The notes under the pieces: generated by a model
What the model was told of the DNA's origin: nothing
The model's input: the letters and a program-made list of their open reading frames with translations, nothing else
Database searches by the model: none
Assembly (NCBI RefSeq): GCF_009184865.1
Contig: NZ_CP045096.1
Location: forward strand, 2,542,001 to 2,606,000
Reading direction: 5' to 3'
Length of the DNA: 64,000 bases
Origin: Streptomyces phaeolivaceus
GTDB lineage: Bacteria > Actinomycetota > Actinomycetes > Streptomycetales > Streptomycetaceae
Shown here: piece by piece, positions 18,212 to 27,834 of the stretch
Layout of the letters: each line of letters opens with the position of its first letter
How positions within the stretch are numbered: position 1 is the stretch's first letter
Made by a program: the position numbers and the translations under genes

Positions 18212-21200
18212 GTCCGTGCTCGCCCTGCATCTGCTGACGGTAACCGGCGAAGAAGTCCGCAGGGGAGCCGCTATAAGCCATGTCGAACTCGTTGTGCCAC
18301 TGGGACAGCCACGGCTGGAGTTCCAGCAGGCCGGCGAGGAACGGCGTGATCTCCTCGGTGGACAGCGCGGTATTGGTGAAGTACGTGGCGAGAGCCTGCG
18401 CCTGCTCCCGGTGGTCCCAACCGGCCCACCCGTACAGCTCGGGGGTGGCGGCGTTGGTCTGCCCGTAGGAGACGAACCGCTCCTTGGGCACGTCAAGCTT
18501 GCCGCGCGCCCTCCAGTAGGACGGACGGAGGAAGTCGGCCGAGGTGTACTTCGGCGGCACGGGGATGGAGTCCCGAATCTTCCGCTTGGCGGGCTCGTCA
18601 GGAGCGGCATCCTCCTTGCGCTGGAGGTCCCAGACCTCTTCCCAGTCGGCGCGTTTCTTCATTCCGGCGGGCTTGTAGCGCAGGGCGGAGAGGAACGGCA
18701 CGTGCTCGTCGGTGATCAGCTCGGCGACGACCTTCGCGAGTTCCTTGCGGGGCGCGTAGAGCTTGGCTACGGAGACGAAGTCCTCGTCACGGGAGAGAGC
18801 GTCGGTGAGGCGGCCCAGGGTGAGGATGACGGGCTGACCGTTCTCGTCAAACCAGTGACCGCGATTCTCCAACCGGTCCAGCAGCCAGGAACGCAGGGCC
18901 TTGCCCTGGAGGCCGTCCCAACCCTCGGTGGACCAGCGACGCTTGTACTCAGGGCGCTCGACCATGCCAATCGCACGGTTCGACTCGATGGCATCGATCC
19001 GCTTCCGAACGACCTCACGGTAAGGGGCGGGCCAATGGGCGGGGATCTCCGTGATGGGAGTGGAGTCGTGCCGCTTGAACCATTCGTCACTCGCCTCACC
19101 TGCGGCGATGCGGCGCGCAAGGACGATCTCGAAGGCACGCTCGCCGAGGGCAAGTTCCGGGATGTTGGGGTCCTCGGGGTCATCGGAAACGCGGAGGTCT
19201 TCGGAGTGGAGGTTGTAGAGGGAGTAGACCTGCCAGTCCAGCTCCTCTTGAAGGGTAATCATGCGAGCGCGAACGGAGGCCCAAAGAGTCTTGGCCTCGC
19301 GGAGAGTCAATGCGGCAGGAACAGACCGTGCGGCTACCGCCTCGGGACCGGTGGACGACAACTGCTGGGCGAGATCGTCAAGAGCAACGGAATGAGCGGT
19401 GGGATAGTTGGCAGGCAGCGGGAAACTCTGCAGCGGCGTGCTGTTGAACTGATAGAAATCGTCGAAAGGAACAGTACTTTGACGGGCCCCCTTCGAGTCC
19501 ACTGTACTGCCCATATTGTGGCTGACCTGCTTCATCCAGAAGCCGGCGATAGAACTGTTAAGCAGCCCCACCAGCCGCAGATGTTCCTCCTCACTCCCAC
19601 CCTTGCGTAGCTTGATCACCGGCGCCGACTGCTTGAAGACCTTCCCCCCTCGATCCAGCACGAAGTGATTGTGAGTGGCGACGAAAGCAAACGTGATAGT
19701 CAGAGGTGTCCGGAGTTTGGCAGGATAGAGCTCCTGCCACTCATACCAGGTGAGACCCCGCTCAAGCATGGGCGTACCAAAGCGGCGACGACGCGAAATG
19801 ACAGACCAATAGGGGCGCAGGAACCGGTCAACTTCCGGGATGTCATCAAGATCGAGAACCTTGAAATTCGAATCATAAACCCAGGCAGCATCGAAGATAG
19901 AGGTGATCTGATAGTCCCGAATTATGTCGCCGGTAATTACAGAGCGCACATTTTTGATACCGCACCTGTTTGCACTTCCGTTAGCAGGCAGCAAATACAG
20001 GTCATCTTCTCCGGTAACGCATGAGATGCCGGCCTCGGCCGTGATATCCCGAAGGCTGCCAACCGACTCCTCCGACAGCTTTTCCACAATTTCAAGGCCA
20101 CCGTCAGTCAAGCTCCACGGCTGTCGATCGAAGTAGCGCGCACGCTCCAAATCGCCCACCGAAACCCATCGGCTTACAGAGCCGGGCCTGTCGATCTGCT
20201 GCGTGATCGCCTCCCAAACCAGCCCGACTTCGCCTTCGGCGGGAACGGAAGGCTCACCCTGAACACTGCGGACGGTCCGGACGGTCTTGGAACGCCGGTT
20301 ACCTTCACGCCTCTTGCCGATCAAGATAACCGTCGGTGTACCGTGCCCAGGAATATAGGCACCCGAGGTGTCGATTACTTCCGTCAACTCCACCTTTTGC
20401 CCGAAGTACACCTCGATTAGTTTCGCACCAAACTCCCGCTTCATAAAGGAGCTGGCCGTAATCTGCCCCACCAGACCGTACCCACTCCCCTCAGGACCAC
20501 CGCGCTTGGCCAGCTCAAAGAACCGCTGCACGAAAGGCACTGACAACGCATATTTACCGGCACATGCGTCATACAGCTCGCGGTACAGCGCGTTCAGCTT
20601 CTTGTCCTTCACCGTGATGTATGGAGGGTTCCCCACCACCACGTGGTACCGGCCCTGCTGCAGAATCCCCGGATGCTCGTGCACGTCCTCCGTGGCGTAG
20701 GCGAATGAGGCCAGCGGGTCATCCACCCCGTCCTCGTCCCCGCCCAACGTCAACTCCAACTGCCTGGCCTTGATGAGCGAATCCCCCACCGCCAGATGAA
20801 TCGGCCACTCGTACCTCGCCGCCTCCCTCAGCGTCCGCACTCCGCTCGCCGCCATAGCCGCAACCAGCAACCGGAACCGAGCAATAGCCACCGCGAACGC
20901 GTTGATGTCCACCCCGTGCACCGAGTCCAGCGCAGCCCGCACCCGCTCATGCACATCCCGCCCCGGCTGCCCCTCCCCCCACAGCCGCACCAACCGCCGA
21001 AAAGCCCCCAACACAAAGTGCCCCGACCCACACGTAGGGTCGATCATCTTCAGTTCCTCGTACCCGAACTCCCGCACAGCCGGATTCATCGTCCGGTCGA
21101 GGATGAACTCCTCCACGAACTCCGGCGTCTGGAGCAGCGCATACGTCTTCCGCGCGGCCTCGCTCAGGTCCTGGTACAAGTCACCCAGGAACCGCGTGTC

Positions 21201-21758
21201 CCAGCCCTCCGTACCGTCCTCGTTCAGCGGGTCGGTGAAGTCGTGGACGAGGACGCCCGCCTTGTCCCTCCCCCGCCAGAACTCGACCAGGTCCCGCGCA
21301 CCGTCATGCGACAGCGGGACCTGGTACAGCGGGTTGTGCCGCTGGTCGAAAAGAAGCCGCCCCGCCTGCCCCTGCCCCAGCTCCTCGAACGCCTTCTCCA
21401 GCCACCCCCGGTACGTCGGATCCTCGTCCGACTCCACATACGCGTCGTACCGAGACTCCGCCAACTCCCGCCGGTCACCGTCCGGCCCAGTCAAGTACGG
21501 CTCCGGAATCAGCCGGTTGTCCTCGCAGAACCGCACAAAGACAGTCCCCAGCACCCACGCCACCGCGACCTGCGTGACCCGCTCGTCCAGCCACGAGGTC
21601 CAAGTCGCCGCCGTACGCCCCAGCTTCCGCGCCTGGTCGTACTCGGCCTTCAACCGCGCGCCGACATCCCCCAGTGCCTTCACCTGGCGCCCGAGGTCGG
21701 TCTCGACCGCCTTGACCTGCTGCTTCAGGTCGTTCAACAGAGCCTTGCGGTCGATCAC
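18138..21758 (-). CDS. pglX: BREX type 2 DNA methyltransferase PglX
   Basis: A 1206-residue protein with an N6-adenine methyltransferase core: SAM motif I DPTCGSGHF at about residues 239-247 and catalytic motif IV NPPY at 377-380. An N-terminal helical domain precedes them, and a long target-recognition and C-terminal part follows. In BREX, PglX marks host DNA and is needed for phage exclusion. The ATG overlaps the pglW stop (ATGA). The region encoding about residues 430-760 (roughly 19,500-20,470) is visibly richer in A and T than its flanks, consistent with an exchanged specificity domain. I saw no homopolymer G/C tract of seven or more that would suggest phase variation. The 3-prime end overlaps the convergent ATPase gene. 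Confidence 0.95.
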   Translation of the reverse strand: MIDRKALLNDLKQQVKAVETDLGRQVKALGDVGARLKAEYDQARKLGRTAATWTSWLDERVTQVAVAWVLGTVFVRFCEDNRLIPEPYLTGPDGDRRELAESRYDAYVESDEDPTYRGWLEKAFEELGQGQAGRLLFDQRHNPLYQVPLSHDGARDLVEFWRGRDKAGVLVHDFTDPLNEDGTEGWDTRFLGDLYQDLSEAARKTYALLQTPEFVEEFILDRTMNPAVREFGYEELKMIDPTCGSGHFVLGAFRRLVRLWGEGQPGRDVHERVRAALDSVHGVDINAFAVAIARFRLLVAAMAASGVRTLREAARYEWPIHLAVGDSLIKARQLELTLGGDEDGVDDPLASFAYATEDVHEHPGILQQGRYHVVVGNPPYITVKDKKLNALYRELYDACAGKYALSVPFVQRFFELAKRGGPEGSGYGLVGQITASSFMKREFGAKLIEVYFGQKVELTEVIDTSGAYIPGHGTPTVILIGKRREGNRRSKTVRTVRSVQGEPSVPAEGEVGLVWEAITQQIDRPGSVSRWVSVGDLERARYFDRQPWSLTDGGLEIVEKLSEESVGSLRDITAEAGISCVTGEDDLYLLPANGSANRCGIKNVRSVITGDIIRDYQITSIFDAAWVYDSNFKVLDLDDIPEVDRFLRPYWSVISRRRRFGTPMLERGLTWYEWQELYPAKLRTPLTITFAFVATHNHFVLDRGGKVFKQSAPVIKLRKGGSEEEHLRLVGLLNSSIAGFWMKQVSHNMGSTVDSKGARQSTVPFDDFYQFNSTPLQSFPLPANYPTAHSVALDDLAQQLSSTGPEAVAARSVPAALTLREAKTLWASVRARMITLQEELDWQVYSLYNLHSEDLRVSDDPEDPNIPELALGERAFEIVLARRIAAGEASDEWFKRHDSTPITEIPAHWPAPYREVVRKRIDAIESNRAIGMVERPEYKRRWSTEGWDGLQGKALRSWLLDRLENRGHWFDENGQPVILTLGRLTDALSRDEDFVSVAKLYAPRKELAKVVAELITDEHVPFLSALRYKPAGMKKRADWEEVWDLQRKEDAAPDEPAKRKIRDSIPVPPKYTSADFLRPSYWRARGKLDVPKERFVSYGQTNAATPELYGWAGWDHREQAQALATYFTNTALSTEEITPFLAGLLELQPWLSQWHNEFDMAYSGSPADFFAGYRQQMQGEHGLTDDDLRNWQPPAATRGRRAAAKK

Positions 21759-24700
21759 TTGACGTCTCCCTCGACACCACTGGCACTAGCCACACCCTCA
21801 CCGGACCCGCGATGGGCGTTGCCCACCCACGTGTCCGGAAGCTGAATCCACTCCCCCAGGCCCGCCTGGTACGGCACCGCCACCTGTCCGAGCCGGGGCT
21901 CGCGCGACGGGTCGCTCTGCGGAACCAGGAGCCACAGCCCCCGCCCGCCCCGCCGCGCCGCCGACGCCAGCCGGTCCAGGACGCCCATCGCGTCGTAACG
22001 CGCGAACACCCCGGCCTCCGTCAGCAGCACAGGACCACCAGAACCGGCCCCGCCCCCGCCACCCTCACCCAGCAACCCCGCGATCCGGGGCTCCACCGCG
22101 CCCCACGCCGTCCGCGCGTACTCCGCGAACCGCACCGCTCCCGTCGTGCCCGGCTCGGCGGCGTCCGCCTTGAGCAAGGTCTCCCAGGTCGGCTTGGTGC
22201 CAGGCGTGACCAGCGCGTGCAGGGCCTCCAAGAACAACTCCGTCACCGACACCGCATCCGTGCCCAGCCGCCCCGCACCCAGCTCCCGCACCGCGTCCCG
22301 CACCAACTGCTGCCGTACCGTCAGCACCCGGTACCCGTCCCGGCGGGCCGACGCGAGGAGCCGTTCCTCCGCACGCACCGCTCCCGCGAGCTGCGGATCG
22401 TCGGCGTACCGCGTCACCGCGCCCGTACGCGTCGACTGTCGCCACGCACCCGTCGTCAGATAGCTCGACGCATCGTCCACCCGCGTCGGCAAGTACCGCA
22501 GCACGCCCTCACGTTCGTGCATGTTGAGCGACAACTCGAAGCCCGCGTCGCGCAACGCCTTCGTAAGCGGGCCACCCGTCGGCAGCTCGTGGTGCGTGCC
22601 GCCGCGCCCGTCAGGGACGACCATCTCCGGGAAGCGAGCCCGGACCCGCTCGTGTACCGCCTCGCCGGTCAGCCCCGGCTGCTGTCCCTCCGGCATACCC
22701 GGGATCCAGCGCACGAGCCCCGCCTGCGTGAGCCGCAACGCCCGGACCAGCGACAGGTCCCGCGGATAAATCTCCAGACGCGGAGTAGCCGCAGCATTCA
22801 CCGACGCCGCAGCCGCCAGCTCCACCATCCGCCGCTCGTCCCAGTCCACCGCGCCCGGCGGCACCGTCAGCGTGCCCAGCTCGGCCAGGACGGTCGCGGC
22901 CGTCGGCAGGGTGTCCAGCTTGGCCAGCCGGTCCGCCGTACGACCAAGACGAGTCGCGTACTCCAACAGGCCCGGCGCGGTCGGGGTGTCCGGGCCGTCG
23001 TTCTCCCGTACGTCGAGGGCGAGCAGGCCGGCGCCCAGGGACTCGTCCGTCGCCTTGCGGTTGGGCTGGTGCTGGAACTCGGCTTCCTGCGGCAGCAGTT
23101 GCTCGACCTCGACCACAGCCCGTACCGCCGCCAGCGCCATCGCACGCCGCTGCTCGCGCCCCGCGAGATGCGTGCCGCGCCGGACCGCCAGGGCATCCGC
23201 GATCTCCACCGCCGAGGCGACGCGCCCCATGCTCACCAGCAGGTCGATGATCTCCTCGCGCAGTGCCTGGACGGCGGGCTCCGCCTTCCAGCGCCTGCGC
23301 TCGTCCTTGAGCAACTGCGGGATACGGCCCTGGCTCAGCCCAAGCCCCTCCGCCACGTCCTTCTGCTTCGGCCAGACCCCGATGTCGGGCAGCACGCCGC
23401 GCTCGTCGGGCAGGCGCAGCAACAGCCTTACCATCTCCGCCTTGTTGCGGTTGGAGCCGTTGTTGTTGACGGCGGGCACGAAGACGGTGGCGAGGGTGTC
23501 CAGGCTTACGGAGCGGAGCGTGCGGGGGGACAGCAGGCCGGCCGAATCCCCCGTCGCGAGCTGGCCGACGACGGCCGACTCGGCAGCCGTCAGCTGCTCC
23601 AGCTCCTCCTTGGCCTCCGCGCGACCCTTCGGTGTCAGCGGCGAGACGGGGACCCCGCGCAGCCGCTCGCCCCACTCGCGCTGCCGCTGCTGGACCTCGT
23701 TGCGGGTCTTGGCGCCCAGTCCAGGGGCGTTGACGAGCTTGCGGCGGCTGTAGTCGAGCAGTTCGCCCACCGTCGTGATGCCCAGGCCGTACAAGAACGA
23801 CTGGGCAGCGGGCGTGAGGCCGGAGACCGTCAGCGGAGTATCCCGCGTGACCTCGGCGGCGAGGCGGTCGCGCTGCTGCTGGGCGGTCTCCGGCTCGGCG
23901 TCCGCGATCGCCACCGCGGCGGCGCCCTCGGCGGGTGTGCCCTCCCCCGTGGCCGCCGCGACCGGGTGGCGGGAACGGTGGCTGGACGGGACAGTCTGCG
24001 AGGCGTCGAGGAACACCTTGCGCCAGGCGTCCCGCATCGGCTTCAGCTCGGGGTAGCGCTTGGCCGCGTCGCGATGCAGGGCCTTCTGGAAGAAGGCGAC
24101 GAGACCGTCCCGTACGGCCGGGTCGAACGCCTCGGCCGCGATGGTCGGGTACGGCCACTCCTTCGCGTCGGTCATGCGGGGCAGGACGCTGCCGTCGCCC
24201 CACTTGGGCAGCTCGCCGGAGGCCATCTGGTGCAGGGTGACGGCGACGGCGTACCGCTCGGCGTGGGAGTCGTACGAGCCGCGGGTGATGACGTCGACGA
24301 AGGGGTCGAGGTAGCCGTCGGTGCCCGCGTTGGTGCTCTTCGCCGGGTAGCCCGCGAGGGAGAAGTCGATGAGGACGAGTTCGCGGGTGCGGTTGGGGCG
24401 GATGCGGATGGCGATGTTGTCGGGCTTGATGTCGCGGTGCCAGACGCCCTCGCCCTCCAGGAAGTCGACGGCGCCGAAGAGGTAGTCGCCGTACGCCTCC
24501 AATTGGTCGACCTGGAGGCGGCCGTTCTCGCGGAGCTGGCGGGAGACGGTCTCCTCGCGGCGGCGTGGACGTGCGCCGCCCTCGGCGCCCTGGCCGTTGT
24601 CGTCGCGCTCGTCGCCGACGTACTCCAGGGCCAGGACGGTACGGCCGCCGATGTGCAGCGGCTCGGGTTCGACGAGGCGGATGATGCCGGAGTGGGGGCG

Positions 24701-26458
24701 CAGACGTCCCATGGCCTCGGCCTCGCGGGCGAGGATCTCGCTGCGGCTGTCGGAGAGGGCGACCTTCAGCACGGCCAGCGGGCGGGTCCTGCGGGCTTCG
24801 GCCTGAAGGTCGCGGACGAGGAAGGCGCGGCTGGTGGAGCCGGTGCCGAGGCGGCGGCGGATCTCCCACCGGCCGGCGAACACGTCACCGGCGACGGCCT
24901 CCAGCGGGTCCTTGTCGGCGGCGGTCCCGTCGTCCTCGCCGTCCGACCCCTCCGTAGCTGTGGCGGCCTGGGCCGGGGCGGTGAGCGAGTCCTCGACGAC
25001 CTCCAGCAGCTCCAGGAACTCGTCCACGCTGGACAGCCGCTGGCCCGGCCGGTAGGCGGTGGCGGCCTGGACCAGGAAGTCCACGTCCTCCGACAGGCCG
25101 TCCACGAGGGAGCTGGGGCGCAGGCCCTCCCCCGCCTCCAAGCGGGCGAGCAGCTCGGCCTGGCTGGCGGCCGGGGCCTTTCCGGTGGCCAGGAGATAGG
25201 TGAGGACACCGAGCCCGTACACGTCGAGGTGGACCGGGTCGGGCTTGACGGCGGTGAGTTCGGGGGCGAGGTAGGCGTCGGCGTCGTCGGCCAGGTGCAT
25301 CGCGGACAGGGCGGTCGGTGCGAAGCGGGTCATGCCCTGGGAGGAGTCGCCGCTGCGCTGGGTGGCGATCTGCCAGTCGGAGATCTGGAGGTGCGGGGTG
25401 AGCCAGGCGGCCTCCTCCCCCACGGCCCGGCCCTTCCCGCCGCGCGGCCGGGGGACGACGAGCACGGAGCGGGCGGCGAGCGCCCGGTGGTGGATGCGGC
25501 TGGAGTGCGCGGAGCGCATGGTCTCGGCGATCTGGCGGACCAGCGCCATCCGGCCGAGGATGTCCAGCTTCTCGCCGTACTGGACCAGGTACTCGTCCAG
25601 CTTCAGGGTGTCCGGGTGGTAGTCGAAGATCAGCGCGGGGCCGGCGGCATGTCCGGAGGGGAAGTACTGCTTGAGCTCGACCACGCCCGGGTGCTTGAAA
25701 CGGCCCAGCACCGCGGCCTCGCGCCGGGCGGCGTTCTCGACGGACTGGCGCAGGGAGGCGTCCGAACCGCGCTCGCTGAGGTAGATGCGGACGCGTGCGG
25801 CCTCGGGCAGGTCGCTGTGACGGGCGAGGTAGTCCGCCCAGGTGGGCCCGGAGTCGAAGGACTTCCGCTCCAGCTCGTACGGGCCGACCTTGTACTGCGC
25901 GTCGCTCTTGCGGATGCCGATGTTCTTGAGGGCCGCCTCGATCTCGCGCGAACCGATCGCCGTGATGCGGCGCCGCTCGTCACGCGGAGGCTGCTTGAGC
26001 AGCTCGACCAGCTGGTGGACGGTGTACACGCCGTTCTGGTCATGGGCGGGCAGACGTACCCGGAGGCCGTTGTCCGTGAAGCAGACGGCCTCGGCGACCC
26101 AGACCCGCTTGCCGGCGGGCAGCGCGAGCAGGCCGGCCAGTTCCTTGGCCTTGCGGTTGACGAGATGCAGCGGGTTGCCGTGCGTACGGCGGCGACCGCC
26201 TGGTGTGGTCTGTACCCAGGTGCCGTTCTCGGAGGTGACCGAGCCGTGCCAGTCCTTCAGCTCGATCATGCAGACGCCGCCGGGGGTGACGACCAGGAGG
26301 TCGACCTCCCGGACGTGGCCGGTGTTCGCGGTGAAGGTGAAGTTCGACCAGGCACGCCAGGGGTCGGAGTCCGGCAGCTTCTCCCGGATCGCGTCCAGGC
26401 CACGGCGTTCATGATCGAACTCGGACTCGGTGACCGTGACCCACCGGCCTTCCCGCAT
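21755..26458 (-). CDS. pglW: BREX type 2 protein kinase PglW (NERD plus kinase)
   Basis: A 1567-residue multi-domain protein. A NERD nuclease-related domain is at residues 16-135, with Glu51, Asp53 and the ELK of MIELKDW (Glu66, Lys68). A degenerate kinase lobe follows (HHRAL at 323-327, no HRD). Then comes an intact Ser/Thr kinase: loop GTGSTSRAF, HRDIKPDN at 674-681 and DFS instead of DFG at 698-700. A helix-hairpin-helix-like segment (FLYGLGITTVGELL) and a large C-terminal region complete it. In S. coelicolor PglW is an autophosphorylating kinase needed for phage growth limitation. It is first in the operon and coupled to pglX. Confidence 0.95.
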   Translation of the reverse strand: MREGRWVTVTESEFDHERRGLDAIREKLPDSDPWRAWSNFTFTANTGHVREVDLLVVTPGGVCMIELKDWHGSVTSENGTWVQTTPGGRRRTHGNPLHLVNRKAKELAGLLALPAGKRVWVAEAVCFTDNGLRVRLPAHDQNGVYTVHQLVELLKQPPRDERRRITAIGSREIEAALKNIGIRKSDAQYKVGPYELERKSFDSGPTWADYLARHSDLPEAARVRIYLSERGSDASLRQSVENAARREAAVLGRFKHPGVVELKQYFPSGHAAGPALIFDYHPDTLKLDEYLVQYGEKLDILGRMALVRQIAETMRSAHSSRIHHRALAARSVLVVPRPRGGKGRAVGEEAAWLTPHLQISDWQIATQRSGDSSQGMTRFAPTALSAMHLADDADAYLAPELTAVKPDPVHLDVYGLGVLTYLLATGKAPAASQAELLARLEAGEGLRPSSLVDGLSEDVDFLVQAATAYRPGQRLSSVDEFLELLEVVEDSLTAPAQAATATEGSDGEDDGTAADKDPLEAVAGDVFAGRWEIRRRLGTGSTSRAFLVRDLQAEARRTRPLAVLKVALSDSRSEILAREAEAMGRLRPHSGIIRLVEPEPLHIGGRTVLALEYVGDERDDNGQGAEGGARPRRREETVSRQLRENGRLQVDQLEAYGDYLFGAVDFLEGEGVWHRDIKPDNIAIRIRPNRTRELVLIDFSLAGYPAKSTNAGTDGYLDPFVDVITRGSYDSHAERYAVAVTLHQMASGELPKWGDGSVLPRMTDAKEWPYPTIAAEAFDPAVRDGLVAFFQKALHRDAAKRYPELKPMRDAWRKVFLDASQTVPSSHRSRHPVAAATGEGTPAEGAAAVAIADAEPETAQQQRDRLAAEVTRDTPLTVSGLTPAAQSFLYGLGITTVGELLDYSRRKLVNAPGLGAKTRNEVQQRQREWGERLRGVPVSPLTPKGRAEAKEELEQLTAAESAVVGQLATGDSAGLLSPRTLRSVSLDTLATVFVPAVNNNGSNRNKAEMVRLLLRLPDERGVLPDIGVWPKQKDVAEGLGLSQGRIPQLLKDERRRWKAEPAVQALREEIIDLLVSMGRVASAVEIADALAVRRGTHLAGREQRRAMALAAVRAVVEVEQLLPQEAEFQHQPNRKATDESLGAGLLALDVRENDGPDTPTAPGLLEYATRLGRTADRLAKLDTLPTAATVLAELGTLTVPPGAVDWDERRMVELAAAASVNAAATPRLEIYPRDLSLVRALRLTQAGLVRWIPGMPEGQQPGLTGEAVHERVRARFPEMVVPDGRGGTHHELPTGGPLTKALRDAGFELSLNMHEREGVLRYLPTRVDDASSYLTTGAWRQSTRTGAVTRYADDPQLAGAVRAEERLLASARRDGYRVLTVRQQLVRDAVRELGAGRLGTDAVSVTELFLEALHALVTPGTKPTWETLLKADAAEPGTTGAVRFAEYARTAWGAVEPRIAGLLGEGGGGGAGSGGPVLLTEAGVFARYDAMGVLDRLASAARRGGRGLWLLVPQSDPSREPRLGQVAVPYQAGLGEWIQLPDTWVGNAHRGSGEGVASASGVEGDVK

Positions 26459-26879
26459 GCCTGTTCCCCGCTTCTCGTGTCCCGCAAGGGCGACCGTTCC
26501 CCGTGGTCAGACCCTCGACGCAGATCCTAGTGGCTGGTCGTGCCGTGAAAAGAGGCGGCGAAGGACGGGAGCGTGGAATATTCCACCCTTATCATCCGAC
26601 TCCGGTGACTTGTCGCGCATGGATCACGAATGTCCTGGAGCCCCGTGCGTCCCCTCGGAGGGCATCGCGCGTCCAAAATCGATCTGCGCCAACTGGCGCG
26701 TGCACTAACGTGGTTACCCGCTGCGCACCTTCCCGGAGGGTACGTCGGCGGTGTTCCAGGTGCCGGTTCTCGGCGATGAGCGACGAGTGGTCTCCACCGC
26801 GTGCTGTACGCGGTGTGACTGCGGATGCCCGGTAGGGCGATCCCTGCCATTCCCAGCTCACGCTCAGGAGTGGAAACCG
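26459..26879. other. Intergenic region upstream of pglW
   Basis: This 421 bp gap separates divergent pglW and a small membrane-protein gene. On the minus strand TAGGAT (about 26525-26530) is a possible -10 for pglW, with only a weak -35. A perfect 14 bp palindrome lies at 26573-26586. On the plus strand CTGGCG and TAACGT (about 26694-26710) could form a weak promoter for the small gene. No other gene is seen. Confidence 0.4.
26573..26586. promoter_or_regulatory. Perfect palindrome upstream of pglW, candidate operator
   Basis: GTGGAATATTCCAC reads the same on both strands. It lies 115 bp upstream of the pglW ATG, at about -60 from the possible start of transcription. A related but imperfect sequence is in the pglY promoter region at 10941. 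Regulator unknown. Confidence 0.45.
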
Positions 26880-27008
26880 ATGAACCCCGTTGAGTACAGG
26901 CTTGCACGTCGTGACCGGATTCGTCAGATTCTGGTCGACGTCGCGGTGGGAGTCGTCATCAACGTGTTGATGGCGGCCATGACCGTGGCAGCACGCCTGG
27001 TCTTCTGA
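26880..27008 (+). CDS. Small single-span membrane protein
   Basis: ATG at 26880 is preceded by AGGAG with nine bases of spacing and encodes 42 residues: a charged start (VEYRLARRDRIRQ), then one hydrophobic helix (VAVGVVINVLMAAMTVAARL). The charge pattern predicts a single membrane span. It is alone between pglW and the DUF2075 remnant. No family is recognised, but the ribosome site and clean helix favour a real gene. Confidence 0.5.
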   Translation: MNPVEYRLARRDRIRQILVDVAVGVVINVLMAAMTVAARLVF

Positions 27009-27060
27009 CCGGCAGGTGGCGGGCCCGGAGAGCCCGCCACTCCACGTGCCGGTCCCCGCG

Positions 27061-27834
27061 TCAGAAGAGACGCAGCTCTCCGAGCGGGGTGTCCTTCTGA
27101 CGCTTTCTACGGCGGCGCCGTCCTCGGCCGGGGCGGGGCAGGTGTGGTTGTCGCGCCTGCTCCGGCAGGTTCTCCCAGGTGGGTCTCAGACCGTGGATCT
27201 GGACGTCGCCGACGAGCCCCTTCAGGTACTCCCGGGTCTCCTCGTCCGTGGAGTAGAGCACGGTCGCCCTGCTCGCCCGGGTCATCAGCACGTGGTAGGC
27301 GTGCCGGACGAGGCGGGCGAACTCGTCGTCTTCCACGCTCTTCGGCTTCACCTTGGGATCGAACGACCCGGGATCGGCCACCCGCTTGACGCCCGCCTCC
27401 TTGTCCGCCTTCTCCTTGCCCCGGCGGAACACCCAGCGATCCCCCCGGCGCACCATGTCCTCGCCCATGATCACGCCGCACCAGTCCCACTCCAGGCCCT
27501 GCGCGGTGTACACGCAGCCGATCTGGCCGAGGCCGTTCTCGTGCACGGACCAGATCTTGGTCGGCTCCTGCGTGACCGGGTGCGAGCCGGCGAGGACGAC
27601 GTCGGCACGCTTGCTGTTCAGCGGTAGCGCGTACTCCAGCATGACCTCGACGTCGCCCAGGCCTGCGTCGTTGAGCGCGGCTGTCAGAAGCGGGATGCTG
27701 CGCTCCCAGGAACGTGCCTCCGAGGCTCCGGGTCGATAGCCGTGCATGTGGACGAATTGCTCGGTGAGGTGCAGGAACAGCGAACCGTCGAGTGCCATGA
27801 CGGCGACCGTTTTCGCGGACGCGCGGAACAGCAA
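27061..27834 (-). pseudogene. DUF2075-family (Schlafen/UvrD-like) gene with internal deletion
   Basis: The N-terminal 90 residues (LLFRASAKTVAVMALDGSLF, LTEQFVHMHGYRPGASEARS, RSIPLLTAALNDAGLGDVEV) match the opening of long DUF2075 proteins. The C-terminal part (GQIGCVYTAQGLEWDWCGVI, then AYHVLMTRASRATVLYS) matches their last helicase motifs. The middle, which should hold Walker A and B, is absent: residues jump in frame at about KIWSVHENGLGQ. The remaining 257-codon frame is open, with TTG 27834 the likeliest original start. Intact members are more than twice as long. ATP hydrolysis should be lost. Confidence 0.6.

Noticed and set aside
18138..21758. Phase-variable homopolymer tract in pglX
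   Set aside because: Longest G or C runs I saw are six bases; no tract of seven or more was found by eye.
21812..26530. A 1572-codon plus-strand open frame opposite pglW
   Set aside because: It is the antisense shadow of a long GC3-biased gene; the composition is abnormal and no domain is seen.
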